Origin: Ziziphus jujuba
Lineage: Eukaryota > Streptophyta > Magnoliopsida > Rosales > Rhamnaceae
Direction of reading: 5' to 3'
Assembly: GCF_031755915.1 (NCBI RefSeq)
Contig: NC_083384.1
Location: forward strand, 21,202,001 to 21,266,000
DNA: 64,000 bases
A model generated the notes under the pieces. It was not told the origin of the DNA, searched no databases, and saw only the letters and a list, made by a program, of their open reading frames with translations. This document shows positions 10,406 through 20,817 of the stretch, one piece after another. The position numbers were made by a program, and so were the translations under genes. How positions within the stretch are numbered: the stretch's first letter is position 1; every line of letters starts with the position of its first letter.

Positions 10406-12268
10406 AGCTAAGTGGGGCCATCTTAAACTATCCAACTTATGACAAAGAACTATATGCATTAGTTAGAGCATTGGAGACATGGCAGCACTACTTATGGCCT
10501 AAAGAGTTTGTGATTCATATATATCATGATTCCTTGAAACACACAAAGGGACAAGGAAAGCTCAATAGGCATCATGGAAAATGGATGGAATTCCTTGAGA
10601 CATTTCCTTATGTCATTTGCTACAAGTAAGGTAAGGAAAATATTCTAGCTGATGCATTATCCCGTAGGTATGTATTACTTTCTACTTTGGATGCTAAATT
10701 ACTTGATTTTGAACAAATTAAAGAATTATATGCTTTAGATCATGATTTTGGTGAAATGTATGAACTTTGTGAAAGGCATGCTGAGGGAAAGTTTTATAGA
10801 TTTGAGGGATTCTTGTTTAGGGAAAATAAATTTTGTGTGCCAAGTTATTCTTTGCGTGATTTACTTGTTAGAGAATTTCGTGGTGGGGGCTTAATGGGAC
10901 ACTCTAGAATAGCTAAAACCTTAGCTGTTCTACAAGAGCATTTTTATTAGCCACATATGAAAAGAGATGTAGAAAGAATTTGTGATAGATGCATTAAATG
11001 TAAGCAATCTAAATCACAACTGCAACCACATAGATTGTACATGCCACTTCCTATACCTAACCATCCTTGTGTAGACATTTCTATGGACTTTGTTTTAGAA
11101 TTGCCTAGAACAAAGAAAGGTAAGGATTCAATTTTTGTGGTTGTGGATAGGTTTTCTAAATGGCACATTTTATTGCATGTCATAAAACCGATGATGCATC
11201 TCATATTGTTGATTTGTTCTTTAAAAAAATTGTTAGATTGAATGGAATGCCTAGAACAATAGTGTCTGATAGAGATGTAAAATTCTTGAGTTGCTTTTCG
11301 AAAATATTATGGGCTAAGTTGGGTACTAAATTGTTGTTTTCTACTACTTGTCATGCAGAAACTGATGGACAAACAGAGGTAGTAAATAGAACTTTGTCTA
11401 CTTTGTTGCGTGCATTGATAAGTAAGAATATCAAAACTTGGGAAGAATGTTTACCTAATGTTGAATTTGCTTATAATAGATCTTACATTCAGCCACTAAA
11501 TTTTCACCTTTTGAAATTGTATATTGTTTTAATCCTTTAACTCCATTGGATTTAACACCTTTACCTTTGAGTGAACGTGCTAATTTAGATGGGAAAAAGA
11601 AAGCTAATTTTGTTAGGCAATTACATGAGAAGGCTAGAGCTAATATTGAGAGGAGAACCGAACAATACACAAAGCAAGCAAACAAAGGGCGCCAACAAAT
11701 TGTTTTTAAGGCTGGAGATTGGGTTTGGTTATATTTGAGAAAGAAGAGATTTCCCACACAAAGAAAGTCTAAACTCATGCCGCATGGAGATGGTCCATTC
11801 CAAGTATTGGACAGACTTAATGACAATGCCTATAAGTTGGATCTTCCAGGTGAGTATAATGTAAGTGCTACTTTTAATGTCGCTAATTTATCTCCTTTTT
11901 GTGCAGGTGATGATTTAAGGACAAATCCTTTTCAAGAGGAGAGGAATGATGAGGATATGACTAGGAGCACCCCAAGATGGAGTCTAGAGCCACGTCAAAT
12001 CTCTATGGGACCAATAACCAGGGCAAGAGTAAAGAGGTTTAAAGAAGCACTAAATGGTTTAATCCAAGAGGTGTTCACATCCCAAGGAAGCAAGTTCATT
12101 ACTGAAGATGAACCAAAATTGGTCCATATGATTGGAACGGAGGATGCCAACATGAAAGAAAGCCTAACGCATGGAATCCAACAATATGGTGATGTGACAC
12201 GATTTAATGACATGGATGGTGATGTGGCATCATATGGTGACATGACACTTTTGCCATGTGGAGGATGA
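10406..12268 (+). pseudogene. B pol: RNase H end and integrase, with two stops and two frameshifts
   Basis: Starts within RNase H ([27 protein letters not shown]). Stops: TAA at 10627 (YK*GKEN) and TAG at 10948 (HFY*PHM, expected Trp). Frameshifts: one base lost near 11158 ([10 protein letters not shown]) and another near 11487 (NRSY/HSATKF). The integrase HHCC zinc finger is readable (GHSRIAKTL to CDRCIKCKQ). All three catalytic acidic residues are present: DISMDF, SDRDVKF and the Glu of DGQTEVVNR. The C-terminus contains GDWVWLYLRKKRFP and GPFQVLDRL and ends with a MGPITRARVKRFKEAL block before the LTR. The region would have encoded template RNA removal and integration, but it is now untranslatable as one protein. 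Confidence 0.9.
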
Positions 12269-12802
12269 TATGCGCCTACATGGCATTGGCTGAATTTTAT
12301 AATTAGGAAATATTAATTTTTATTTTATGTCTTGACTGGATTTTGACATGTTGCTTATTTTATTTTTCTAATTTAGTTTTATTATGTTTTTAAATCACTT
12401 TCCTATTTTTATTAGGAAACTAGGAGATAAATTAGGTTTCCTAAACCTAATTTTCATCCATAATTATTTTTAGCAAATTTAGAAAAGCTTTGTAATTTAT
12501 TTTGCCTATTTAAAAGCACACAAGTCATGAATAAAATTCAGATTACAATTTTGATTCAAAGTGAGAGTGATTCTCTTAGTTCTCTAAGAACTATATTGAA
12601 CTTTTTCAAGCTTTGCTTATGGAGTTCAAATTTGACTTATCAATAGGTTATCACGCACCTTATTGTGGCGTCTTCACCATACCAAGGTTCTTACCTCAAA
12701 TATAGATAATGGGTCGAGGTCTTCCATTGATAACTTGTAATTAGACGGTCTAAATCAACCTTTGTTATGGGTTTAGGAGCAGGTCGTTCTAGATTCGTAT
12801 CA
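12266..12802 (+). repeat. B 3' LTR (537 bp)
   Basis: It begins TGATATGCGCC at 12266, overlapping the last codons of pol, and ends ...TAGATTCGTATCA at 12802. Inverted ends TGATA/TATCA and the GGTTTAGGAGCAGGTCG stretch show relationship to the LTRs of A, C and D in opposite orientation. It differs from them in having the GPITRA coding outside the LTR. Confidence 0.85.
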
Positions 12803-13172
12803 GTACACCTTTGACGACTAAACATAAGCAACCAAGTGAAAGCATAAATAATTAAAAAAAATACACTAAAAATAAAGGATAATACCTTTTAGTGATAAAA
12901 AATTGGTCATTTGAAAATTTTCTTTTATTCTTTAGAATATAATATAAAAAAATATAACTACTTCTCTCTCTTTATATATATATATACATATTTCTAATTA
13001 GTACTTGTGTATTTGAATTCATATATATATATATATGTATGTGTTGACATTTATATATTATCGTACATATATACATACATAGATTTATTTATACTTTAAA
13101 TATAGCTACAGATATAAACAATATTAAATATAACTTTGATAAAATGGGAACTCATCCACTTTATAATAGAAG

Positions 13173-13252
13173 CCATGTTTGGTATGTGGAAGCTGTAAGT
13201 TACCAACTAACACCATATTTGATATGTGGAAGCTATAAGTTACCAATTAACC
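13173..13252. repeat. 40-bp tandem duplication
   Basis: GTGGAAGCTGTAAGTTACCAA near 13186 recurs with a few changes near 13226, a period of 40 bp. Confidence 0.7.
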
Positions 13253-14921
13253 ATGTGGCTTAGTATTTAATCATTTACTTAAATGTTCTTTTGGCATAGT
13301 CTAAATAACAATGATTATTGATGATAATCTTTAAATTTTAAATTCAACTACATTTAATATTAAAATGCCTCTTTTCTTGGTTTATAAAAGAAAAAAAAGA
13401 TGATATCATATCATGATGTACCCATACAGATAAAGATGCACTATTTGCCACCACTAGTGATTAGTAGGACCTATGCTAAGTTGGCAAACATTAATTAATT
13501 GCATTTATTATTTTTATCATATTATGGGAAAATGAACTTTTAATGGTAGCCTATTAAGTTGCCATGTAAATATGTCACTAATGATAGCTAAGAGTAAATT
13601 TAACAATCACATTTAATCGGTTTAGTTTTTTAATGGAAAATTTTGATCAGTAGGTTATTCAATAGAAATATTAATTTTGGCATTTTGGAAAGCATCCAAC
13701 TATTGGTTGGTCAATTTCGGTTCTTCTGTTGTTTTTTTATTGGTTCAGTTAATTATTGACTTATAACGAATATCCCTAATGATGGTCATCATTGATTATA
13801 AAGAGTATTTTTCATATTACCATAATTTTCATTATAAAGTAAGAGATATTTGTTGGGAGACCAAACTATATAAATTTCATTCAGAAAACATAATGACATA
13901 GTCATTATTTTCTTATATAAATATTTTAATTTGATTTCTCTAACCCATATAATGAAAAACCATATATATAGAAAGAAAGAAAGGGAGAAAAATATATTTT
14001 ACCTTAAAATATAATGTATTTTTCTTTTATGAAAGAGTAGAATTATTAAAGTGGTCTTACTTGATACATGATTAAAAATTAAAATCCTTTTGAATAAGAC
14101 TTAACATGTAATTATTATAGCCAGTATTACACGTATACATATATAGATATATATATTAGTAATATATATTTAAACACAAATATATACATGCCAGAGTTAG
14201 TGATTCGAATTCTAATTGGTCCAATCTAAAAAGTTTGCGGTATGATCTGTTTAATGAAATTTATTTTGTGGAATTTTTTCAGGCTTTATGATGCTAGTGG
14301 AGGTTGAGAGCCGATAGGCCAGAGACCGTAATGCCTTTTATTTATTGAATTCTATTGCTTTAATCTATTAGCATCTTTTTAGTTATCAAAAATTGAGAAA
14401 GATAGGTACAAATAAAGAGGAAAATAAGCATAATAATAAACACTTTTAAATATTGTTAAAAGACATTTTAAAATTTTCACCTTTTATATGTAAAATATAT
14501 TTTTATTATAAAAAATAGATGCTTTTTATTATTATTATTTTTTTTACAAAATACATACTTTTATTTTAAAAATATACTTTTTAAGAAGTTGATAACATTT
14601 TATCAAACTTAAATGAAATAGGAGATTTTTCTTCCAATTTATTCATTATTAAATTTTTTATTTTTTATTTTTTGTTTTTGTAATTATTTATTTATTACCA
14701 ATTTTTTATTCATAACCAATATATATTTTTTATTTATTTTTTTATGAACTTTTCATTATCAAATTTGATTAAACTTGGTGACGCCCAAAAAAACAAAAAA
14801 AATAATAAAAAAGAGAACACTGGCCATACACCCGCCATCAAAACCTTGTGCACATTGTTTCCCCTCTATTTTTCCCTCCCAATCGAATTTCAAACCCTTC
14901 CTCCTCCCCCAAGCACCGCCG

Positions 14922-14942
14922 CCCCCCCCCCCCCCCCCCCCC
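14922..14942. repeat. 21-base C homopolymer
   Basis: An uninterrupted run of 21 C residues immediately upstream of the exonuclease-like exon. The G-rich complement could form a quadruplex; the exact length is also a likely sequencing weak point. Confidence 0.8.
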
Positions 14943-15010
14943 ACAACACAAACAATGTTTCCCTCCCAATCGAATTCCCATTCATTCTTGAGAAATACCT
15001 AGAGGCAGAG

Positions 15011-15359
15011 ATGGAAGGAATGGCCTAAAGAGACAACCACCACCACAACCCATTCCAAGAACACGAACACCACCCCCGCGACCATACAAGCTCCGTCACC
15101 GCCTTCTCTTTTAAATCCGACTGGTACGAAGAATCGTTCACCAACGAAGACCTCCAAGCCATTGAAGCTGCTCCTCAATCCGCCTCAAAAAGGCCACGAC
15201 CCTCCTCTTCTCACAACCACGACGACGATGACGACCATAATTCCGGCAGTCCAGATCCCCCAACCGGTGGTGGTGGTGGTGGTGGAAGCCGCCGAAGATT
15301 GCCTAGTTCCATTCTCGCTTCCTAGGAACCGAACTCATTCTCTCTTTTGCCTTGCCGAG
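15011..15359 (+). pseudogene. first exon of a WRN-like 3'-5' exonuclease (WEX type), broken
   Basis: ATG at 15011 opens a frame (MEGMA) that stops at once at 15026 (TAA). Reading on in the same frame gives SDWYEESFTNEDLQAIEAA, a Pro/Ser/Asp-rich stretch, a Gly7 run, RRRLPSSILAS, a TAG at 15323, then NSFSLLPCR and a plausible splice donor GTGGGT at 15360. The pattern D-W-x-x-x-F-T-x-E-(D/E)-L-x-A-I-(D/E)-A followed by RR-x-LP-x-SI matches, as I recall it, the N-terminus of plant Werner-like exonucleases, which act on DNA 3' ends through a DnaQ-type domain. That catalytic domain was not found downstream. Two in-frame stops make it a pseudogene or captured fragment. Identification rests on the N-terminal pattern only. 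Confidence 0.55.
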
Positions 15360-17936
15360 GTGGGTTTTCCTTCCAAGTTTTTTGTAATTTTCTTTCAATT
15401 TTACTTTTTGGGTACTAAGAAAACAACGGATGAGAAAATGGGTCAATTTCAATGTTTCAAATTTTTTTTTTTTTTTTCATTTGAACTATTGGGTATTTTA
15501 CTTGGGATGCATCATTTTGATCTTATTTTTTATTTTTTATTTTTTATTTTTATTTTTATTTCTTTCCTTTGAAGCTGATCAAAGATGGAAATTATGAAAA
15601 CAAGGTGGAGAATTGATTGCTTGTGTCTTATTATTGAGTTTACAGAACTCACTGTTTTTCGCAAGTGGGTCTTATGTCACCTACTGGTTTGGAGATGGCT
15701 AATGTTGTAGCTGTTAAAATATTGGCTATTGGGTTTATACTAAAATTGAGTTGGTGCTGTCTTTTGATGGGTGTGAAGTAAGCTCCTTTGGATATTAGAT
15801 ATGGTTTTGCTTTCTGCTGTATCAGCAACTTATCAAGTGTAAGAGATACTTAATCCTTTTCAATTTTCAGTGAGAAAATCTGAATAGAGTGAGAGAAAGA
15901 TAAAATCATGGGATTTTCTTGGGAAGCACTTCTGAGTGTTAATTTATCTTGAGTTTTGAGTGCGAGCCGTAAGAGTGAGTTTGTAAAGGTGTTTCTTGGT
16001 CAATGAAACCAAGATTTTCTTTGGACAGTGGATGTAGGCTACAATCTGGTGGCTGAACCACTATAAATATACTGTGTTTTTTTCTTCTCTCTATTTTTGA
16101 TAGTTATTGCTCTGTTTTTTGCCACATTTTCTGGTTTATATTTTGTAGGTGTATTTCATGTTTAGTAGGCTGGATAGTTTATAGCAGTACATATACAGCT
16201 CCTCCAATCTAAGAATGGATTTTTCTGTAGGAATTTAGGGGGATTTTAAAGCATATGACAGCAAGCATGGTGATGTGAATTGTAATATTACTGTAGCCGT
16301 TTGTAAGATATGTTTCTCAATAGCTTGCACGCTTTATTTCCCATATTACACTTTGATTTCAACTGCCATTTTCTCAAAAAATTAATTAGTTGCTCAACGT
16401 TTGATAGATTTTTAATCTGCCATATGAGAGTCCTATTGTTTGATGCCAAAATATGTGTACATTTATGTATGCTACAATCCTATTTTTCCTCTTTTCCTTT
16501 TGCTCTCTCTATTTGTCCGCCTCCCATCAGTTGTTTTGTTTGCGAGTCTCCAAGCAATTTTGGCCAAATTCCAAACACTAGAGGCAATTTTGGCCGAGAG
16601 TTTTTGTTTTTGTAAACATGATCTGTTGTCATCTCTTTTATCTATAAGACTCTCTTATGTTTTTCCGAGCAGCAGAATATTATTGTTCCCATCATGTGAA
16701 ACACAACAAAAAACATATGCTATGTCTATGTGGAAGTATAAAGTTTGTTGAAAAGAATGTTCGGTTATCCATTCAAAGGAAAAGTTAATGCTTATAAAAT
16801 ATCAAAAGCTATTTGCATGGAATTGGAGTTTCTTTTTCTTCTCTTCCCCCACCCTCCACCCCCCCTTTTTATGGGTAAATATGGTATTGGAAATGGTATG
16901 ATTGAGAATTGACAACCTAAATAGAAGGGAACAAATTATGTAAGTTCCTCTGTATGGTGATGTATAAGAAAGATGTAAACCGGATGGGTGAATTAATTTT
17001 AATTTATCATAGTTATATAAGTCACTTTATTTAATGTTAAGTAGTCAAATGTAAAGTTTAGCAGAAATAGAGTTCTGAAGGACAAGCTGATTTACATTGA
17101 GATGTTGGAGACATATGTTACTAAAGACTCCAACATTAATAAAGGCTTGACTGATAGACTTTTGTTAGTTTTGTTGCTTTCAATTTATTTGCACATTGAC
17201 AAGACATCATTGTAGTAGTCTATCTGGAGGTGGAAGCCAGTAACCATAGAGCTCTGATAGGTTTTCTTGTTAGGTGTTCTTTTAGAAATTAAGTTCTGGT
17301 TGCACGAATTCAATATTTATTAGCATATGCACCTTTGAACTAGCCATTAGGATATGAAAAGGAAAAACTACAATTTTAATATGCATTCATCTACTCTTAA
17401 TGCATGCTTGTGTATGTATGCATGCATATATGTATAAGTGTACGCACGTTTCTAATGTATATGAGGTTTGTTTGTGTATGTAAGTTATCATTTTTACCAC
17501 CTTGTCTTCTGTGTTACATTAATTTGTTCAAGTACTAGTTTAATTTCTAATTGGTTGGGATCGTTTTCAGTTTATTCTCTTGGGTTATATATCTATATTC
17601 TCTACATTCATGATGGTTATATTTTGTTAAAAACATTCCATTTAGAAGGTTAGATGGAATACAAAATCTTTAAGGGGAATGATTTGTTAAAATCTCTCTG
17701 TTTCTTGTTATTGACTTATTCCTGTAGAAAAGGGGGGAATGGTTTGGCCAAATAGTAAACTATTTGGCCAAACCATGACTGTTCAGCCAAATCATCAGTC
17801 TTTGCTCACATATTGTTGGCCCACAATGCAATGGAATAAAATTTCAGTGGGACAGCTGCATATTTTGATCCTCTTTCTTGACATCTTCATCTCCCCGATA
17901 CTACACCTTCAGAAAGCTCAATATGCAATATTACTT
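15360..17936. other. gene-free stretch between two gene fragments
   Basis: T-rich, intron-like sequence with no further exonuclease or helicase exon recognised. GCAATTTTGGCC occurs twice near 16550-16600, and a perfect hairpin lies at 17739-17776. It may be intronic relative to the flanking fragments, but nothing proves they belong to one locus. Confidence 0.5.
17739..17776. repeat. perfect 18-bp inverted repeat with 2-bp loop
   Basis: ATGGTTTGGCCAAATAGT is followed by AA and its exact reverse complement. The chance of this in random sequence is very small. It lies about 160 bp upstream of the helicase-like exons and has no obvious transposon around it. Confidence 0.9.
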
Positions 17937-18350
17937 AGTTGAACTCCTGCTTTGTCTCGGTTCAAGCAGGTATTTCTGGTGGCTCATTTAGGATATATAT
18001 GATGTCAATGGTGTTTGGCATTTTAATAATTCTTTGCGAGTTTGTGCAAACTTTACAGTTGGAAGCCTTGTATCCTGATGTTTTTAGAAGTGTCCATGAA
18101 TGTGGTAATCGATATTGCAAGGGTGTAAGTGAATATGATTTTGGTTAAAGGTCTTCTAAAGCATTTAATTTAAAACTATTCCTTTAAATTATAAATTTTA
18201 TTGCTGCTATTGATCTTTCAGGGAGTATTTGGAATCTATCAAGGTGCAAGTAACCATGAAGAATTGTAAAATTTGATGAAAGCAACATTGATGATTCGTA
18301 GACTTAAAAAAGATGTTCTTTCTAAGCTTCCTACAAAGCGTAGGCAACAG
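17937..18350 (+). pseudogene. SMARCAL1/CHR18-type SNF2 helicase fragment, three exons
   Basis: Exon 1 (about 17937-17969) reads S*TPALSRFKQ, the SGTP motif of SNF2 ATPases with Gly changed to TGA and a few residues lost. Donor GT at 17970, acceptor AG at 18057-18058. Exon 2 (18059-18124) reads LEALYPDVFRSVHECGNRYC then KG, donor GTAAGT. Exon 3 (18222-18350) reads GVFGIYQGASNHEEL, a TAA, then NLMKATLMIRRLKKDVLSKL through KRRQQ, with a possible donor at 18351. This order is characteristic of annealing helicases of the SMARCAL1 family, which rewind RPA-coated DNA at stalled forks. Neither the earlier ATPase motifs nor the C-terminal helicase half were found. Retained introns rule out a processed pseudogene; two stops show it is dead. 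Confidence 0.8.
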
Positions 18351-18699
18351 GTCACTATGTCTGTATGTGTTTGTTGCAGTGTCTAATCTGCTTTTTCATT
18401 TGATTTTGGTTGTTATTTAAAACTTCTTTAGATTTCAGGAATTTAAGGAGCAACGTCAAGTTTAATCAATTGAGCACATGTTTAAAATTAATGCAATGAA
18501 GAGTTTAACGCAAGATTTGTCTCCACCACTGCCCACCATGGCCATCACTACTGTTACCTATAATTGTTTATAGATGATTTTATTGCCTAAGTTACACAAA
18601 ATGATTGTTTTAAGTATGTACTGATGACAATTATGTGCATGTAAAGGCAATTATTGTTTTATAAATATTTAAAGCTTTGGTTTTATAAGAATTTGCTAA
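18351..18699. other. sequence after the helicase fragment, nothing recognised
   Basis: No further SNF2 exon can be read. The sequence becomes T-rich and non-coding. Confidence 0.5.
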
Positions 18700-19320
18700 C
18701 TTGTTTTATATATTGTATATTTTTGCACCTTTACTATTAATTAATTTAGAAAATAACTAAAATAATTGCATTTTAGTGAACAAATTGGTTACTGAAAATT
18801 CATACATGTTGGTTACTAAACATAAAGCATTTAGAGACTAGAGTTTGGTTGCTGAATATTGAGTATTGATGACCAATTTTCAGTGATTAAAAATATTTTT
18901 GAATATGTGAAAGATCAAAAGTGACTACTGTGTTGGTTGTTGTAAGTATTTTCACCGGGCAAACAATTTGGTTGTTAAATGTTGTTTTTAGTGACTATAA
19001 TGTTGTTCATTTATAATTGTAAAATTGATCTATTATATAGTTTTATGTTACTAAATTTGGTTAAAATGTTATTTTTTTAAAGATATTCAGAGATTAAAAT
19101 TTTGTCATTAAAACAATAAATTTGATCGTTAAAATTTTTCAATTTTAATCACTAAACATTTATTGATAACTAAAAACAATTAGTTACAACGTTAATGCGA
19201 TCATGTAGTAACTATGTTTTTTGATTGCTAAAAATTTTTAACAATCAATATATAACTTTCTGCAACCAAAATCAATGGTTGTTGAAAGGTTTTTTTTTTA
19301 AGTAGTATATAAATAAATAT
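18700..19320. repeat. tract of short subterminal-like repeats, possible CACTA/MITE end
   Basis: Variants of GGTTACTGAA, GGTTGTTGAA, TTAGTGACTA, ATCACTAAA and TTGCTAAAA recur on both strands, about every 20-40 bp. Such dense short direct and inverted motifs resemble subterminal regions of plant CACTA-type elements. The tract fades near TTTTTTTTTAAGTAGT (about 19290-19306), which weakly resembles an inverted CACTA terminus. No matching left terminus or transposase was found. Confidence 0.35.
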
Positions 19321-19759
19321 ATTCAAACTAAAACTTTTTTTTAACAAAATTTTTTAATCAAAATAATTATTAATTTTTAGTATTATATCTTTTTTTTTTT
19401 TTTTTTATCAAATTTGATCCAAGAAAAACAATTTAATTTAGACATATTTTAGTTACATAAACAATCAACTTAAATACTAATTAATCAATTTTTTCGATAC
19501 TACTAAAGAAATTTAGGTAAAAATCCAATTGACATAATTAAAAAAATTAATAGATAAATTGATATTTGAGTGAAAGTAAAAAGGAATTTTGTAATTTTTC
19601 CTTCTTAATTGAACTTTATAGTTCAAAAAAAAAATAATTTAAAAAAAAAAGAGTAGGCTTCATAAAGTCTTTCCCCTTTCCTTTCTTTTAATCTTTTTTT
19701 TTTTTAATACTATTTTGTTTTATTTGTCAAAAGCTAAAATTAATTAATCAAATAACAAA

Positions 19760-20007
19760 TAACAAATAAAGTTAAAAGAGAGAGAAAATCCAGCCTCACC
19801 CTAAGCTGACCAATCAAAATGCAGCATTCTATTTCTCCTGATTAGCTTTTCCTCTCCTTCTTCACTCATTTCTTATCCGTGTCATCAATTCCTCCATATC
19901 CAAAACCCATCACTCTTTCTCTCTCCTCTCCCTTATTTGCCATCTTCTTTTTCTTCCCTTTCAACTCCTGCACCATAGCCCCTCTCTCCCTCTTCCCCCC
20001 CGGTTCC
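19760..20007 (+). promoter_or_regulatory. likely GUN4 promoter-proximal region and 5' leader
   Basis: About 250 bp upstream of the GUN4 ATG. It contains CCAAT at 19810-19814, a reversed I-box-like GATAAG (plus-strand CTTATC, 19872-19877) and a strongly CT-rich leader (19845-20000), which is common near plant transcription starts. GATAAG motifs are frequent in light-regulated plant promoters, fitting a chlorophyll-pathway gene. No clear TATA box or start site was identified. Confidence 0.35.
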
Positions 20008-20817
20008 ATGGCAAGAAACAGTCTCCAATCCGTACACCATTCCCTCCCCAAGCGCCAATATCTCTCCGATACTCCTCCCATTTTTTCTTCCTCACTTTCC
20101 CTCAAACCAAACACCTCCACAACTTCTCTTTCTCACTACTCTCTCTCCACCACCACCACCACCAACTTTTCTCTCTCCTCCACCACTTCTTCCATCTCAC
20201 CTTCAACCTCCGAAACCATCTCCTTCGACACCCTGCAACACCACCTCTCCACCCAAAACTTCCGGCAAGCCGACGAGGAAACCCGCCGTCTTCTCATCGT
20301 TCTAGCAGGAGAAGCGGCTCAGAAACGCGGCTATGTCTTCTTCTCCGAGGTGCAATTCATCTCGGAATCCGATCTCAAAGCCATTGACGAGCTCTGGAAA
20401 CACCACAGCAACAATAGGTTCGGATACAGTGTTCAGAAAAAGATTTTCGAGAAAGTGGGGAAGGATTTCACTAGGTTTTTTCTCAAAGTTGGGTGGATGA
20501 AGAAGCTTGAAACTGAGGTTGAGCAATACAATTACAGATCTTTTCCTAATGAGTTTGTATGGGAGCTTAGTGATCATTCTCCAGAAGGTCATCTGCCATT
20601 GACGAATGCTCTCAGAGGTACTCAGTTGCTTAACAATATCCTAAACCATCCAGCTTTCATGACCGAAGAAGAAGAAGAAGAAGAAGAAGACAAAGGAGCA
20701 ACAGAAGACAAGGTTGGTAAAGATGAAGGAACCGACACAAATATAGGCTTGAAAGGTTTAAAAGATTCCTCAAAACCAATGAGCAAGACAGTCTTCAAAC
20801 CAGATTATAGCTTTTGA
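20008..20817 (+). CDS. GUN4: GUN4, tetrapyrrole-binding protein, chloroplast precursor
   Basis: An intact single-exon gene of 269 residues. GUN4 binds protoporphyrin IX and Mg-protoporphyrin IX and stimulates Mg-chelatase through its ChlH subunit at chloroplast membranes, at the branch point to chlorophyll; it also affects plastid-to-nucleus signalling. Residues 1-70 are Ser/Thr-rich and almost free of acidic residues, as in a transit peptide. The GUN4 domain spans about 73-215, with TQNFRQADEETRRLL, RGYVFFSEV, RFGYSVQKKIF, FTRFFLKVGW, YNYRSFP and GHLPLTNALRGTQLL. An eight-Glu run follows (220-227). The C-terminus VFKPDYSF matches the angiosperm tail, whose Ser is reported to be phosphorylated in Arabidopsis. 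The start was placed at 20008 (TTCCATGGCA) rather than the in-frame 19879, because the extra 43 residues fall in CT-rich leader. It is the only intact host gene here. Confidence 0.95.
   Translation: MARNSLQSVHHSLPKRQYLSDTPPIFSSSLSLKPNTSTTSLSHYSLSTTTTTNFSLSSTTSSISPSTSETISFDTLQHHLSTQNFRQADEETRRLLIVLAGEAAQKRGYVFFSEVQFISESDLKAIDELWKHHSNNRFGYSVQKKIFEKVGKDFTRFFLKVGWMKKLETEVEQYNYRSFPNEFVWELSDHSPEGHLPLTNALRGTQLLNNILNHPAFMTEEEEEEEEDKGATEDKVGKDEGTDTNIGLKGLKDSSKPMSKTVFKPDYSF

Larger units (their letters stand above)
10406..12802 (+). mobile_element. Ty3/gypsy element B, 3' half
   Basis: The 3' part of a plus-strand gypsy element: from inside RNase H, through integrase, to a 3' LTR (12266-12802). Its 5' half, including RT, gag and 5' LTR, is not in the window and should lie left of base 1, because the minus-strand A1/A2 composite interrupts it exactly at 10405/10406. 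The pol is related to A/C/D, but its LTR is about half as long. Confidence 0.85.
12803..15010. other. AT-rich intergenic sequence, no gene recognised
   Basis: The stretch holds short TA/CATA microsatellites (about 12976-12993 and 13020-13045), a diverged 40-bp tandem duplication (13173-13252) and A/T-rich low-complexity DNA near 14400-14740. The open frames near its end consist of low-complexity sequence and a C homopolymer, not a recognisable protein. No transposon ends were identified. Confidence 0.6.

Noticed and set aside
14744..15028. Pro/His-rich open frame as a separate gene
   Set aside because: Its frame crosses a C homopolymer and low-complexity DNA and its last codons are the start of the exonuclease-like exon; no independent domain.
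19879..20007. Earlier in-frame ATG for GUN4
   Set aside because: Would add 43 residues of Pro/Ser/Phe from CT-rich leader; the ATG at 20008 has better context and starts a normal transit peptide.
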